Source: Paenibacillus piscarius | Lineage (GTDB): Bacteria; Bacillota; Bacilli; Paenibacillales; Paenibacillaceae | Direction of reading: 5' to 3' | Assembly: GCF_022234545.1 (NCBI RefSeq) | Contig: NZ_JAIEUI010000011.1 | Location: 1 to 64,000 of the forward strand | Length of the DNA stretch: 64,000 bases | Shown: positions 43,635 to 51,846 of the stretch, in pieces | How positions within the stretch are numbered: position 1 is the stretch's first letter | Layout: every line of letters starts with the position of its first letter | Translations under genes and position numbers: made by a program | Notes under the pieces: generated by a model | What the model was told of the DNA's origin: nothing | The model's input: the letters and a program-made list of their open reading frames with translations, nothing else | Database searches by the model: none

Positions 43635-45256
43635 GCTTCGACAGGATACATCCGGGCCCGCAATTCCTTGATCTCAGGGTTCTCCAGATACTCGTCATAG
43701 CTCATCGTGCGGTCTATGATTCCGGTTGGTGTGATCTCGATGATGCGGTTGGCAATGGTCTGGATGAACTGATGGTCATGGGAGGTGAACAGGATCGTTC
43801 CGTCAAAGTCAATCAGTCCGTTATTGAGCGCAGTGATGGATTCCAGATCGAGGTGGTTGGTCGGCTCATCGAACACCAGCACGTTCGCCCCGTTCAGCAT
43901 CATCTTGGCCAGCATACAGCGGACCTTCTCGCCCCCGGACAATACACTCGCCTTCTTCAGCGCTTCTTCGCCGGCAAACAGCATCCGGCCCAGGAAGCCG
44001 CGCAGGAACGTCTCATCCTGGTCCTTGGAATACTGACGCAGCCACTCCACCAGATTCATGTCCACTCCATCGAAGTATTTGGAATTGTCCTTAGGGAAGT
44101 ATGCCTGTGAGGTGGTTACACCCCAGGTATATTCTCCGGCATCCGCTTCCTTCTCGCCCATGAGAATATCGAACAGGAGGGATTTCGGCTGGGAATGCGG
44201 ACCTACAAAAGCAATCTTGTCACCCTTGTTCACGACAATGTTGAGATCATCCAGCAGCTTCTCGCCGTCAACCGACTTGCTCAGGCCGCTGATTGTAAGC
44301 AGCTGCTTGCCGGCTTCACGCTCAGGCTTGAAGTTCAGGAACGGATATTTACGGTTCGACGGACGGATGTCATCCAGAGTAATCTTCTCGAGCTGCTTCT
44401 TACGGGAAGTCGCCTGCTTCGATTTGGACGCGTTAGCCGAGAAGCGCTGAATGAAGGCTTGCAGCTCCTTCATCTTCTCTTCCTTCTTCTTGTTGGCATC
44501 CCGCTGCAGAGCCTGGGCCAATTGGCTGGACTCATACCAGAAGTCGTAGTTGCCGACATACATCTGGATTTTGCCGAAATCGATATCCGCAATATGCGTG
44601 CAGACCTTGTTCAGGAAGTGACGGTCATGGGATACCACGATAACGGTGCCTTCGTAGTCCATGAGGAAGTTCTCCAGCCAGCCGATCGATTCCAGATCCA
44701 AGTGGTTGGTAGGCTCATCGAGCAGCAGGTTGTTCGGACGTCCGAACAGGGCCTGGGCCAGCAGGACCCGTACCTTCTCGTTGCCGCTGAGTTCGGCCAT
44801 TTTCTTGTCGTGCATCTCACGCGTAATCCCAAGGCCGATCAGCATCGCTGCGGCGTCAGGCTCGGCATCCCAGCCGTTCAGCTCGGCGAATTCGCCTTCC
44901 AGTTCACCGGCGCGGAGTCCATCGGCCTCGGTGAAGTCGCTCTTGGCATACAGGGCGTCCTTCTCCTTCATAATCTCATACAGGCGGGTGTGACCCATAA
45001 TTACCGTCTCCAGCACCTGGAACTCGTCATACTCGAAGTGGTTCTGCTTGAGTACGGCCAGCCGTTCGCCGGGTGTAATATGCACCTCGCCGACATTGGC
45101 TTCAATCTCGCCGGACAGAATCTTCAGGAAGGTCGATTTGCCTGCGCCGTTCGCGCCGATCAGGCCATAGCAGTTGCCGGGTGTGAATTTTATGTTGACA
45201 TCCTCAAATAGTGCGCGTTTTCCGTAGCGGAGTGTTACGCCGCTTGTGCTAATCAT
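43631..45256 (-). CDS. ykpA: ABC-F ATPase, YkpA-like
   Basis: This 541-residue soluble ABC-F protein has two ATPase domains joined by a charged linker of about 80 residues (about 240-325). The first Walker A is GANGAGKST (about 34-42), with LSGNEKVRVLLAQ signature and LLLDEPTNHLD. The second Walker A is degenerate (GPHSQPKS instead of GxxGxGKS), while its signature LSGGEKVRCML and DEPTNHLD are intact. ABC-F proteins act on the ribosome in translation or antibiotic resistance. Confidence 0.9.
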   Translation of the reverse strand: MISTSGVTLRYGKRALFEDVNIKFTPGNCYGLIGANGAGKSTFLKILSGEIEANVGEVHITPGERLAVLKQNHFEYDEFQVLETVIMGHTRLYEIMKEKDALYAKSDFTEADGLRAGELEGEFAELNGWDAEPDAAAMLIGLGITREMHDKKMAELSGNEKVRVLLAQALFGRPNNLLLDEPTNHLDLESIGWLENFLMDYEGTVIVVSHDRHFLNKVCTHIADIDFGKIQMYVGNYDFWYESSQLAQALQRDANKKKEEKMKELQAFIQRFSANASKSKQATSRKKQLEKITLDDIRPSNRKYPFLNFKPEREAGKQLLTISGLSKSVDGEKLLDDLNIVVNKGDKIAFVGPHSQPKSLLFDILMGEKEADAGEYTWGVTTSQAYFPKDNSKYFDGVDMNLVEWLRQYSKDQDETFLRGFLGRMLFAGEEALKKASVLSGGEKVRCMLAKMMLNGANVLVFDEPTNHLDLESITALNNGLIDFDGTILFTSHDHQFIQTIANRIIEITPTGIIDRTMSYDEYLENPEIKELRARMYPVEA

Positions 45257-45376
45257 TAAGCATTACCATCCTTTTCACATATAGGTTCCGGCTCATTATA
45301 GCATAAATCTAAGCAAAATGGCCTTTATTCTGGCACCCGGCAGGCGATCTTTGGCCTTTGACGGGCAAAATTCCAT

Positions 45377-46375
45377 TTAAGTAGTAGGCGGACGCTCCTC
45401 GGGATGCACCACCAGCGTCTCCCCGTACCCCAAGGTGCGGATGCGTTCCTCCGCAATGCCCTGCTCCACCCGCGCCTGCTCCATCCGGTCCAGCGCCTCG
45501 CGCGCGGTGTCATCGGCCAGCCGGAACGTCCCGAAATGCATCGGAATCATCAGCTCTGCGCCGACATCCAGGAAGGCCTGTACCGCTTCCTCGGGATTCA
45601 CATGCTGGGAATTCATGAACCACTCCGGCTCATAAGCGCCGATTGGCATAAGCGCCACATGCAGCCGGTAGCGGCTGCCGATCTCCTTGAAGCCCGGGAA
45701 GAAGCCGCTGTCCCCGGCAAAATACAGGTTCGGCGGAAGCAGCTTGTGCTGCGCCTTGTCCCCCTCCCCTTCCGGGTGCTTCTGCGGATCGGCCGGCTGC
45801 AGCACATACCCGCCCCAGTGCGAGGAATTGGTATCGAACGGTGTCCGCCGGGTCCAGTGCTGGGTCGGGACAAACGCAAGCTTGACCGCACCCAGCGTAA
45901 GCTCCTGCCACCACTCCATCTCCAGGCAATTCGCAAAGCCCTTGCGCACCATCTTGCGCTTCAGCCCGGCAGGCACCACCACCGTCGTGCCGGTCCGGTA
46001 CAGCTTGCGGATGGAGCTGATATGCAGATGGTCATAATGGGAATGGGAGATCAGAATCAGATCCACCGGGGGAATATCATGAATCGCAATGCCCGGCTCT
46101 CCGATCCGCTTCTCGAAGCCGAGCCTCCGGGCCCAGATCGGGTCCGTGATGATGTTCATGCCTTCATATTGCAGGAAGAAGGTCGAATGCCCGATCCACG
46201 TAACCGTCGTCTCCAGCCGGTTACCGGCCAGGTATTCCAGCCGCGGGGGATGATTCGGAACCTTGAAGGTGTAATCCTTCTTCTTCCGGCGGCGTTCCTC
46301 GCGCCACTGGCGGAATTCCTTCAGCGTCTTGTCGGTGCTGACATTATCTATATTGTTATAACGTATTCTGGCCAT
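45377..46375 (-). CDS. MBL-fold hydrolase (UlaG/NAPE-PLD-like)
   Basis: This 332-residue metal-dependent hydrolase has the metal motif SHSHYDHLHI (about residues 110-119), GHSTF near residue 63, and later ligands FAGDSGF and PMHFGTF. The layout resembles L-ascorbate-6-P lactonase UlaG and phosphodiesterases of the NAPE-PLD group. The substrate is unknown. It is a lone gene with no operon partner. Confidence 0.88.
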   Translation of the reverse strand: MARIRYNNIDNVSTDKTLKEFRQWREERRRKKKDYTFKVPNHPPRLEYLAGNRLETTVTWIGHSTFFLQYEGMNIITDPIWARRLGFEKRIGEPGIAIHDIPPVDLILISHSHYDHLHISSIRKLYRTGTTVVVPAGLKRKMVRKGFANCLEMEWWQELTLGAVKLAFVPTQHWTRRTPFDTNSSHWGGYVLQPADPQKHPEGEGDKAQHKLLPPNLYFAGDSGFFPGFKEIGSRYRLHVALMPIGAYEPEWFMNSQHVNPEEAVQAFLDVGAELMIPMHFGTFRLADDTAREALDRMEQARVEQGIAEERIRTLGYGETLVVHPEERPPTT

Positions 46376-46923
46376 AGCCTTGAATCACTCCTTCTGCTTG
46401 AAACGGATACCCATTACAAATTTTACCCAAATGGCTCCGGCGGAAACGTCCGGGAGAGATTGGCAGCGCGGTTTGTGTGTGGAGCGTTGGCGCGGCCGCC
46501 GGATTAGCCGCCGGATAGACTGTTGGTGCTTTGGACTCATGCGGCTGCTCTGGCCTCATATTTGCAAAATCCTGCCCGAAATGCAACATTCGCCTTTTAC
46601 TTTGGCCTAATACCCGAAATTGTTGCCTAAATAGCAGCATCTCCCCGCCAACCCGCGACTTAAACACTGGAATTCTGCATTTTGTGCAACTTTTACTCCG
46701 CACCCCAGGGTTCCCCGGATTCAGAATTGCAGAATGTGCAACATTAGTATGGGATACCTGCGCCAGAGGTTGGAAAATGACGGTAACGGATAAATATTAA
46801 CTAAAATTTTAGCTAATATCGCCCCCGGCTGCTTTGAATTCGCCCCCCGAAAGAGGTAAAATGCGGGTAACGCAATCGGTATAGCATTTATGCGATTATA
46901 TTGCCCAAAAGAGGAGCTGACGT
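46376..46923. other. intergenic region with degenerate repeats
   Basis: No gene is supported. The region carries several short related motifs (listed separately) and ends in an AT-rich tract upstream of the NifU-N/HEAT gene, with GAGGAG before its ATG. Confidence 0.55.
46577..46760. repeat. degenerate GCAACA/TTGTGCAAC-type repeats
   Basis: Short related pieces recur: GAAATGCAACATT (from about 46577), GAAATTGTTGCCT (from about 46614), GCATTTTGTGCAAC (about 46677-46690) and GCAGAATGTGCAACATT (about 46731-46747). Units are 35-50 nt apart and sometimes inverted. They resemble the island at 60950-61165 in style. Confidence 0.45.
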
Positions 46924-48057
46924 ATGAAGATCACCTTTATCGAACCGACCCCCAGTCCAAATACAATGAAGCTTCATTTAGATGAGAGCTTAGCCCCCGG
47001 CATCCGCCGGACCTATACACCGGAGACCCGGCGCTCCGCCCCGGCCTGGGCGCAGGAGATGCTGGACATTCCCGGCGTCACCAGCGTCTATCATGCCGCC
47101 GACTTCGCCGCACTGGAGCGCAAGGGCAGTGCAGACTGGGCCGCGATTCTCCGCGAGGTCCAGAACCGCTTCGGTGCCGAGGGCCTGGGAGAGGCGTACA
47201 CCCCCGGCGACGAGGAAGACGGGGCGCACTTCGGCGAGTCCCAGGTATTCGTGCAGATGTTCCGCGGCATCCCGATCCAGATCCGCGTTAAGACGGGCGC
47301 GAAGGAGGAGCGCATCGCCTTATCGAGCCGCTTCACCCAGGCGGTGACCGATGTGGCCAGCGCGGTGCTGATCAAGGAGCGCAAGCTGACCGATTACGGC
47401 GTGCGCTACGGCGAGCCGCCCGAGATTGCCCGCGAGGTCGAGCAGGAGCTGGAGGCGGCGTATCCGCAGGAACGCCTCGACTCCCTTGTGCAGCAGGCGA
47501 TCGCGCACGGGGCGGCCGGCGAGTTCGTCGAGCAGCGCCGCAAGAAGGAGCAGGCCGAGCTGCTGCAAGACCTGCGGTCCGAGGATTGGCGCGTGCGCTA
47601 CGCCGCGCTGGAGGACTTGGCGCCAAGCGAGCAGCTCCTGCCGGAGCTGCGGGCGGCGCTGCACGACACCAAGCTGCAGATTCGCAGATTGGCAGTCGTG
47701 TACTTAGGCGACATCCGCACCCCCGGTGCGATGGAGCTGCTCTATGAGGCGATGGAGGACAGCGCCCCGGCGGTGCGGCGCACGGCCGGGGACACGCTCT
47801 CCGACATCGGCGATCCGGCAGCGACGCCGGTGATGACGGCGGCGCTGGCGGACAAGAGCAAGCTGGTCCGCTGGCGGGCAGCGCGCTTCCTGTACGAGGT
47901 CGGGACCGCCGAAGCCCGCGAAGCGCTGAGCATTGCGGCGGAAGACCCCGAGTTCGAGGTCGGGCTGCAGGCCAGAATGGCGCTGGAGCGGATTCTCTCC
48001 GGCGAGGAGGCGGCGGGTACGGTCTGGCAGCAGATGTCGGAGCGCCGCCGGAGCTAA
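46924..48057 (+). CDS. NifU-N/HEAT-repeat protein (CvfC-like)
   Basis: This 377-residue protein has a NifU N-terminal-like scaffold domain (residues 1-90, beginning MKITFIEPTPSPNTMKLHLD), a middle conserved region (about 95-195), and HEAT-like repeats of about 31 residues at the C-terminus (about 210-370). The arrangement matches conserved virulence factor C-type proteins of Bacillales. Function is unclear. The gene is notably GC-rich in its middle. Confidence 0.85.
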   Translation: MKITFIEPTPSPNTMKLHLDESLAPGIRRTYTPETRRSAPAWAQEMLDIPGVTSVYHAADFAALERKGSADWAAILREVQNRFGAEGLGEAYTPGDEEDGAHFGESQVFVQMFRGIPIQIRVKTGAKEERIALSSRFTQAVTDVASAVLIKERKLTDYGVRYGEPPEIAREVEQELEAAYPQERLDSLVQQAIAHGAAGEFVEQRRKKEQAELLQDLRSEDWRVRYAALEDLAPSEQLLPELRAALHDTKLQIRRLAVVYLGDIRTPGAMELLYEAMEDSAPAVRRTAGDTLSDIGDPAATPVMTAALADKSKLVRWRAARFLYEVGTAEAREALSIAAEDPEFEVGLQARMALERILSGEEAAGTVWQQMSERRRS

Positions 48058-48082
48058 ACACCGGACTTGCCGTATTTTGTCA

Positions 48083-48111
48083 TTGCCCGGAATGCCGCTT
48101 TGCATTATACT
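48083..48111 (+). promoter_or_regulatory. promoter of the lysine riboswitch-lysP unit
   Basis: -35 TTGCCC (48083-48088) and -10 TATACT (48106-48111) are spaced 17 nt, about 40 nt upstream of the aptamer. Confidence 0.7.
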
Positions 48112-48154
48112 GTTTCCTGTTGTTCATATCGTTCAAAGATAGCCTCATCATACT

Positions 48155-48375
48155 TAAGGTGAGGTAGAGGTCGCGGACAGGAAGAGTAAGCGCGTGGAGA
48201 TGCCTAAGAGCCATCGGGGAGACGCGCCCAAAGGACTGTCCGCCGAAATCATTACTGCTGCTCTTAGATTGCAGGGATGATTGGGGCCGTTAGCCGAAAG
48301 GCGCGGAACTGTCACTGTGCTCAAGGCTCTCCAAAAGACTGGACTGCTAAGTGCATAGTGTTGCGCTATCTTAAC
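48155..48375 (+). promoter_or_regulatory. lysine riboswitch (L-box)
   Basis: The core GAGGTAGAGGTCGCG followed by AAGAGTA, then GGGGAGACGCGCC and CCGCCGAA, matches the lysine riboswitch. A pairing of GGTAG near the start with CTATC near 48367 closes P1. With bound lysine, an Rho-independent terminator just downstream should form and stop lysP expression. Boundaries are approximate. Confidence 0.88.
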
Positions 48376-48409
48376 AGGGAGTATGATGCGGAGCCATATA
48401 TTCAGGAAG

Positions 48410-48434
48410 CCGCAGCGTCCGTCTGCGGTTTTTT
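48410..48434 (+). terminator. riboswitch expression-platform terminator
   Basis: CCGCAG-CGTCCGT-CTGCGG is followed by TTTTTT. It lies between the aptamer and lysP, as expected for transcriptional control. Confidence 0.85.
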
Positions 48435-48534
48435 GGCGTACATGTGTATGCGGCACAAGATCCCGGCCGGTGCATATCAAGCGGCACTCCCCGCTGTGAA
48501 CAGAACCATTTTATCCTAAGGGAGTGTCCTATTC

Positions 48535-50022
48535 ATGCAAGCACAGCAGCCTAAACCACCGGGAGTACAGGCAGACAACGCCAATACGCCGGGCCTGCGC
48601 AAATCCTTCAAAGCCAGACATCTGACCATGATCGCCCTCGGCGGCTCGATCGGAACCGGACTGTTCCTCGCCAGCGGCGGCGCGATTGCCTCCTCCGGTC
48701 CGGGCGGAGCCCTGCTCGCCTATACCGCAGTCGGAATTATGGTCTATTTCCTGATGACCAGCCTCGGAGAGCTGGCGACTTATCTGCCCGATTCCGGTTC
48801 CTTCAGCACCTACGGAACCCGGTTCGTCAGCCCTGCCTTCGGCTTCGCGATCGGCTGGAACTTCTGGTACAACTGGGCCGTGACCATAGCCGCCGAGCTG
48901 TCGGCCGCTACGGTCATTATCAAGTACTGGTTCCCGGACAGTCCCTCCTTCCTGTGGAGCCTGCTGTTCCTGGCGGTCATGTTCGGCCTGAACTTCCTGT
49001 CCGCGCGGGGCTACGGTGAGTCCGAATACTGGTTTGCCATTATCAAGGTTATTACCGTGATCGTCTTCCTGACCGTCGGCGTCCTGATGATCTTCGGGAT
49101 TCTGGGCGGCAAGGCGGTGGGCTTCAGCAACTTCCAGCTTGGCGGCAGCTCCTTCCACGGCGGCTTCTTCGCCTTCGTGGGCGTATTCATGGCGGCCGGC
49201 TTCTCCTTCCAAGGCACCGAGCTGGTCGGCGTTGCGGCCGGTGAGAGCGAGAACCCGCGCAAGAATGTGCCCGTAGCGATCCGCCAGGTGTTCTGGCGCA
49301 TCCTGATCTTCTACATCTTCGCCATTCTCGTCATCGGGATGCTGATTCCGTATACGAATCCTGACCTGCTGCGCGGCGGAATTGATGATATCGGCGTCAG
49401 CCCGTTCACCATCGTCTTCAACAAGGCCGGACTTGCCATTGCGGCTTCTGTAATGAACGCGGTCATTCTCAGCTCAGTACTGTCTGCCGGCAACTCCGGT
49501 ATGTATGCCTCCACCCGCGTCCTGTATGCCATGGCCAAGGACGGCATGGCCCCGCGCGCCCTCGGCAAGCTCAACCGCAGAGGCGTGCCGGTCGGCGCAC
49601 TGCTCGTCACCACGGCGGTCGGGATGCTGGCCTTCCTGGCCTCCTTCTTCGGTGATGGCGCAGTCTACAACTGGCTGCTGAACGCCTCCGGGATGTGCGG
49701 CTTCATTAACTGGCTCGGCATTGCCGTCTGCCATTACCGCTTCCGCCGCGCCTTCATGAAGCAGGGGCATTCGCTGGAGGAGCTGCCTTACCGGGCAAGA
49801 TGGTTCCCGTTCGGCCCGTTGTTTGCCTTCGCCCTGTGTATTGTAGCCATCCTCGGCCAGAACACGGGCGCGTTCACCGGCGGGCGGATTGACTGGTACG
49901 GCATCCTGGTCTCCTATGTCAGCGTACCGCTGTTCCTGCTCGTCTGGCTCGGCTACGGCTGGTTCCGCAAGAGCAGCATTGTCCCGCTTGAGAAGTGTGA
50001 CCTGAGCACTCATCAAAGCTAG
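48535..50022 (+). CDS. lysP: lysine-specific permease LysP
   Basis: This 495-residue APC-family amino acid permease has 12 predicted membrane helices. TM1 carries the motif MIALGGSIGTGLFLASG, and GAALxGELATYLPDSGSFSTYGTRFVSP-type features are typical of LysP. It imports lysine with protons. Control by the lysine riboswitch directly upstream supports substrate lysine. AAGGGAG precedes the ATG. Confidence 0.93.
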   Translation: MQAQQPKPPGVQADNANTPGLRKSFKARHLTMIALGGSIGTGLFLASGGAIASSGPGGALLAYTAVGIMVYFLMTSLGELATYLPDSGSFSTYGTRFVSPAFGFAIGWNFWYNWAVTIAAELSAATVIIKYWFPDSPSFLWSLLFLAVMFGLNFLSARGYGESEYWFAIIKVITVIVFLTVGVLMIFGILGGKAVGFSNFQLGGSSFHGGFFAFVGVFMAAGFSFQGTELVGVAAGESENPRKNVPVAIRQVFWRILIFYIFAILVIGMLIPYTNPDLLRGGIDDIGVSPFTIVFNKAGLAIAASVMNAVILSSVLSAGNSGMYASTRVLYAMAKDGMAPRALGKLNRRGVPVGALLVTTAVGMLAFLASFFGDGAVYNWLLNASGMCGFINWLGIAVCHYRFRRAFMKQGHSLEELPYRARWFPFGPLFAFALCIVAILGQNTGAFTGGRIDWYGILVSYVSVPLFLLVWLGYGWFRKSSIVPLEKCDLSTHQS

Positions 50023-50034
50023 CAACGAATCACA

Positions 50035-50080
50035 AAAAAGACTGGTACGCACACAGCAGTTGTGCGCGTACCAGTCTTTT
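50035..50080. terminator. lysP terminator
   Basis: AAAAGACTGGTACGC pairs with GCGTACCAGTCTTTT, a strong stem with T-run after lysP. Confidence 0.92.
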
Positions 50081-50179
50081 GGGTTCTGGGATTACAGCTT
50101 ACCATGCAGCAGGCATAGAAGCACTTCTGGCGGGTTACCCTACCTGTAAGCACTATATTCACAACTTAAGGAGGCTGCT

Positions 50180-50497
50180 ATGAGAAAAAGCTGGATGATC
50201 ACCCTGCTGATGCTCTTCCTTGTCACTGCCGTTCCGGTCAGCACAAGCTCCGCTGCACCGGACTACGCCCGGTGGGGCAAAGTCGCCGTGAAGGCAGCGC
50301 AGCAGAAATACAATGCCGACATTATCGATTACAAGCACATCGGCCGCACCCAGCTTCAGCCGAAGCTGGCGGAGGAGAAGTTCAAGCTCCAGGTCCGGGG
50401 GAAGGACGGCCGGGAATTCGGCGTCCTGGCGAAGGTCCGCTTCAACCCGTCCAGTGGTAAGCTGCAAACGGTGCAATTCCTGGAGCAGAGAGGCTGA
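50180..50497 (+). CDS. DUF3889 secreted protein
   Basis: This 105-residue protein has a signal peptide (residues 1-25, STSSAA-P) and a compact domain with WGKVAVKAAQQKYNADIIDYKHIGR, typical of DUF3889. It probably lies outside the membrane. Function is unknown. AAGGAGG precedes the ATG. Confidence 0.87.
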   Translation: MRKSWMITLLMLFLVTAVPVSTSSAAPDYARWGKVAVKAAQQKYNADIIDYKHIGRTQLQPKLAEEKFKLQVRGKDGREFGVLAKVRFNPSSGKLQTVQFLEQRG

Positions 50498-50504
50498 CGC
50501 CGCT

Positions 50505-51650
50505 TCATTTCCAGGTGACGTACACCTTGAGATCTCCGGTATCCTCAAACGGCGAACTGTTGAAGGCCAGGTTGTTCAGTCCCAGCTCATAGAGCACTTG
50601 AAGGTCCTGCCTCAGCAGTTTGTCGCTTCCCCGGTAACGGAACAGGAGCGACTGCTTGCCTGCGCCTGCCGCAGCTTCAGCCAGCTGCTTCACTTGCCCT
50701 GCGGAAGAGATCACCTGTCCCTCCTCATACAGCCCGTAATTCAGCTCCTCCTGCAGCTTTCGGTATCCTTCCGCTGCCTGGCCTCCTTGTTTGACCAGCT
50801 TAGACAGCGTATCCGCATAACGGATCGATGCAGCCGGATAAGATTTGGTCCAGCTATGGTCCGCGCGCATCTGCTTATCTGTCCGCATGTAATATACGGT
50901 ACTGATTCCATTCTCCGGACTTGGATCGGGATCATCCCAGGTCGTATCCAGGTGGTACCAGGTTCCGTTCAGCTGTACGAGATTCCAGGCATGGGACTGG
51001 ACCACGCCGTCTTCTGATCTGGCTGTCCCCTCCACGATCCGGTTCGGAATCCCCGCTCCCCATAGCAGCTTATAGGTTAGCAGCGTATAGCCCTGGCAGA
51101 CCGCACTTCCGGTCTGAAGTGCTTCATACGCGGTATATTTGCGGTGCGTGTGATCGTATTGAAGATTCAGCACCACCCAGTCGTGAATCGCCTTGACCTT
51201 CTGGTGACTGGTCATTCCGGGTGTAATGATCTGCTGCAGAATCGCCTTCACCTGCTTATTCACGTAGGCGGTCTGCTGCAGCGTCTCCCGGTACGCCATC
51301 TGGACCGTCACCTGGACCGAGCGCGCACTCCCTTGGTAAGAGAAGGCATAGCTGTCGATAATGTAATAGAGATACGGATCGCTCGCCATCGCCTGGTTAA
51401 TCGCCGTCTGTACGTCGCTTTTCAGCTTCGATGTCTTGCCCTGATAGGTGAAGGTGATTGTCTCTCTGCGGTTGCTCATCGCTCCGGCCAGCCGCTGCGT
51501 CATATCACTGGTGGAATGCAGCACGGCCGCACTGCCTGCGGCTGAGGCCACCTCGTATCCCCAGTAGGTTACAGGCGGTATTGCTGCACACACCACCATG
51601 ATTCCAAGCACACTCTTGATCAGTGACAGATGTCTCTTCCTCTTCGCCAT
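50505..51650 (-). CDS. transglutaminase-like (cysteine protease fold) protein
   Basis: This 381-residue protein has one N-terminal membrane anchor or signal (about residues 10-28) and an extracellular transglutaminase-like domain with GSAVCQGYTLLTYKLLW (Cys about 200) and SHAWNLVQLNGTWYHLDTTWDDP (His about 235, Asp about 250). I start it at ATG 51650 (MAKRKRHL), after GGGAGG; the longer upstream frame is unlikely. It may remodel wall or surface proteins. Confidence 0.85.
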   Translation of the reverse strand: MAKRKRHLSLIKSVLGIMVVCAAIPPVTYWGYEVASAAGSAAVLHSTSDMTQRLAGAMSNRRETITFTYQGKTSKLKSDVQTAINQAMASDPYLYYIIDSYAFSYQGSARSVQVTVQMAYRETLQQTAYVNKQVKAILQQIITPGMTSHQKVKAIHDWVVLNLQYDHTHRKYTAYEALQTGSAVCQGYTLLTYKLLWGAGIPNRIVEGTARSEDGVVQSHAWNLVQLNGTWYHLDTTWDDPDPSPENGISTVYYMRTDKQMRADHSWTKSYPAASIRYADTLSKLVKQGGQAAEGYRKLQEELNYGLYEEGQVISSAGQVKQLAEAAAGAGKQSLLFRYRGSDKLLRQDLQVLYELGLNNLAFNSSPFEDTGDLKVYVTWK

Positions 51651-51765
51651 ATTCTCCGCGCGCCTCCCGCAATCTATATCATGGATCAAGGCATTCAGCA
51701 CACACTCTATAGTAGATGCCTGTGATCCTGCGTTTACAACTCCAATCATCCCCACTATCATAACA

Positions 51766-51803
51766 AACAAGCCGCCCCCCGGTAAAATCTCCGGGAAGCG
51801 GCA
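51766..51803 (-). terminator. terminator after the ABC importer operon
   Basis: GCCGCTTCCCGG pairs with CCGGGGGGCGGC on the minus strand, followed by TTGTTTG. It lies just past the solute-binding protein gene. Confidence 0.75.
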
Positions 51804-51846
51804 GGCTTCATAGCAGGTGCATCCTATTCATATCTCACTGATTAGT

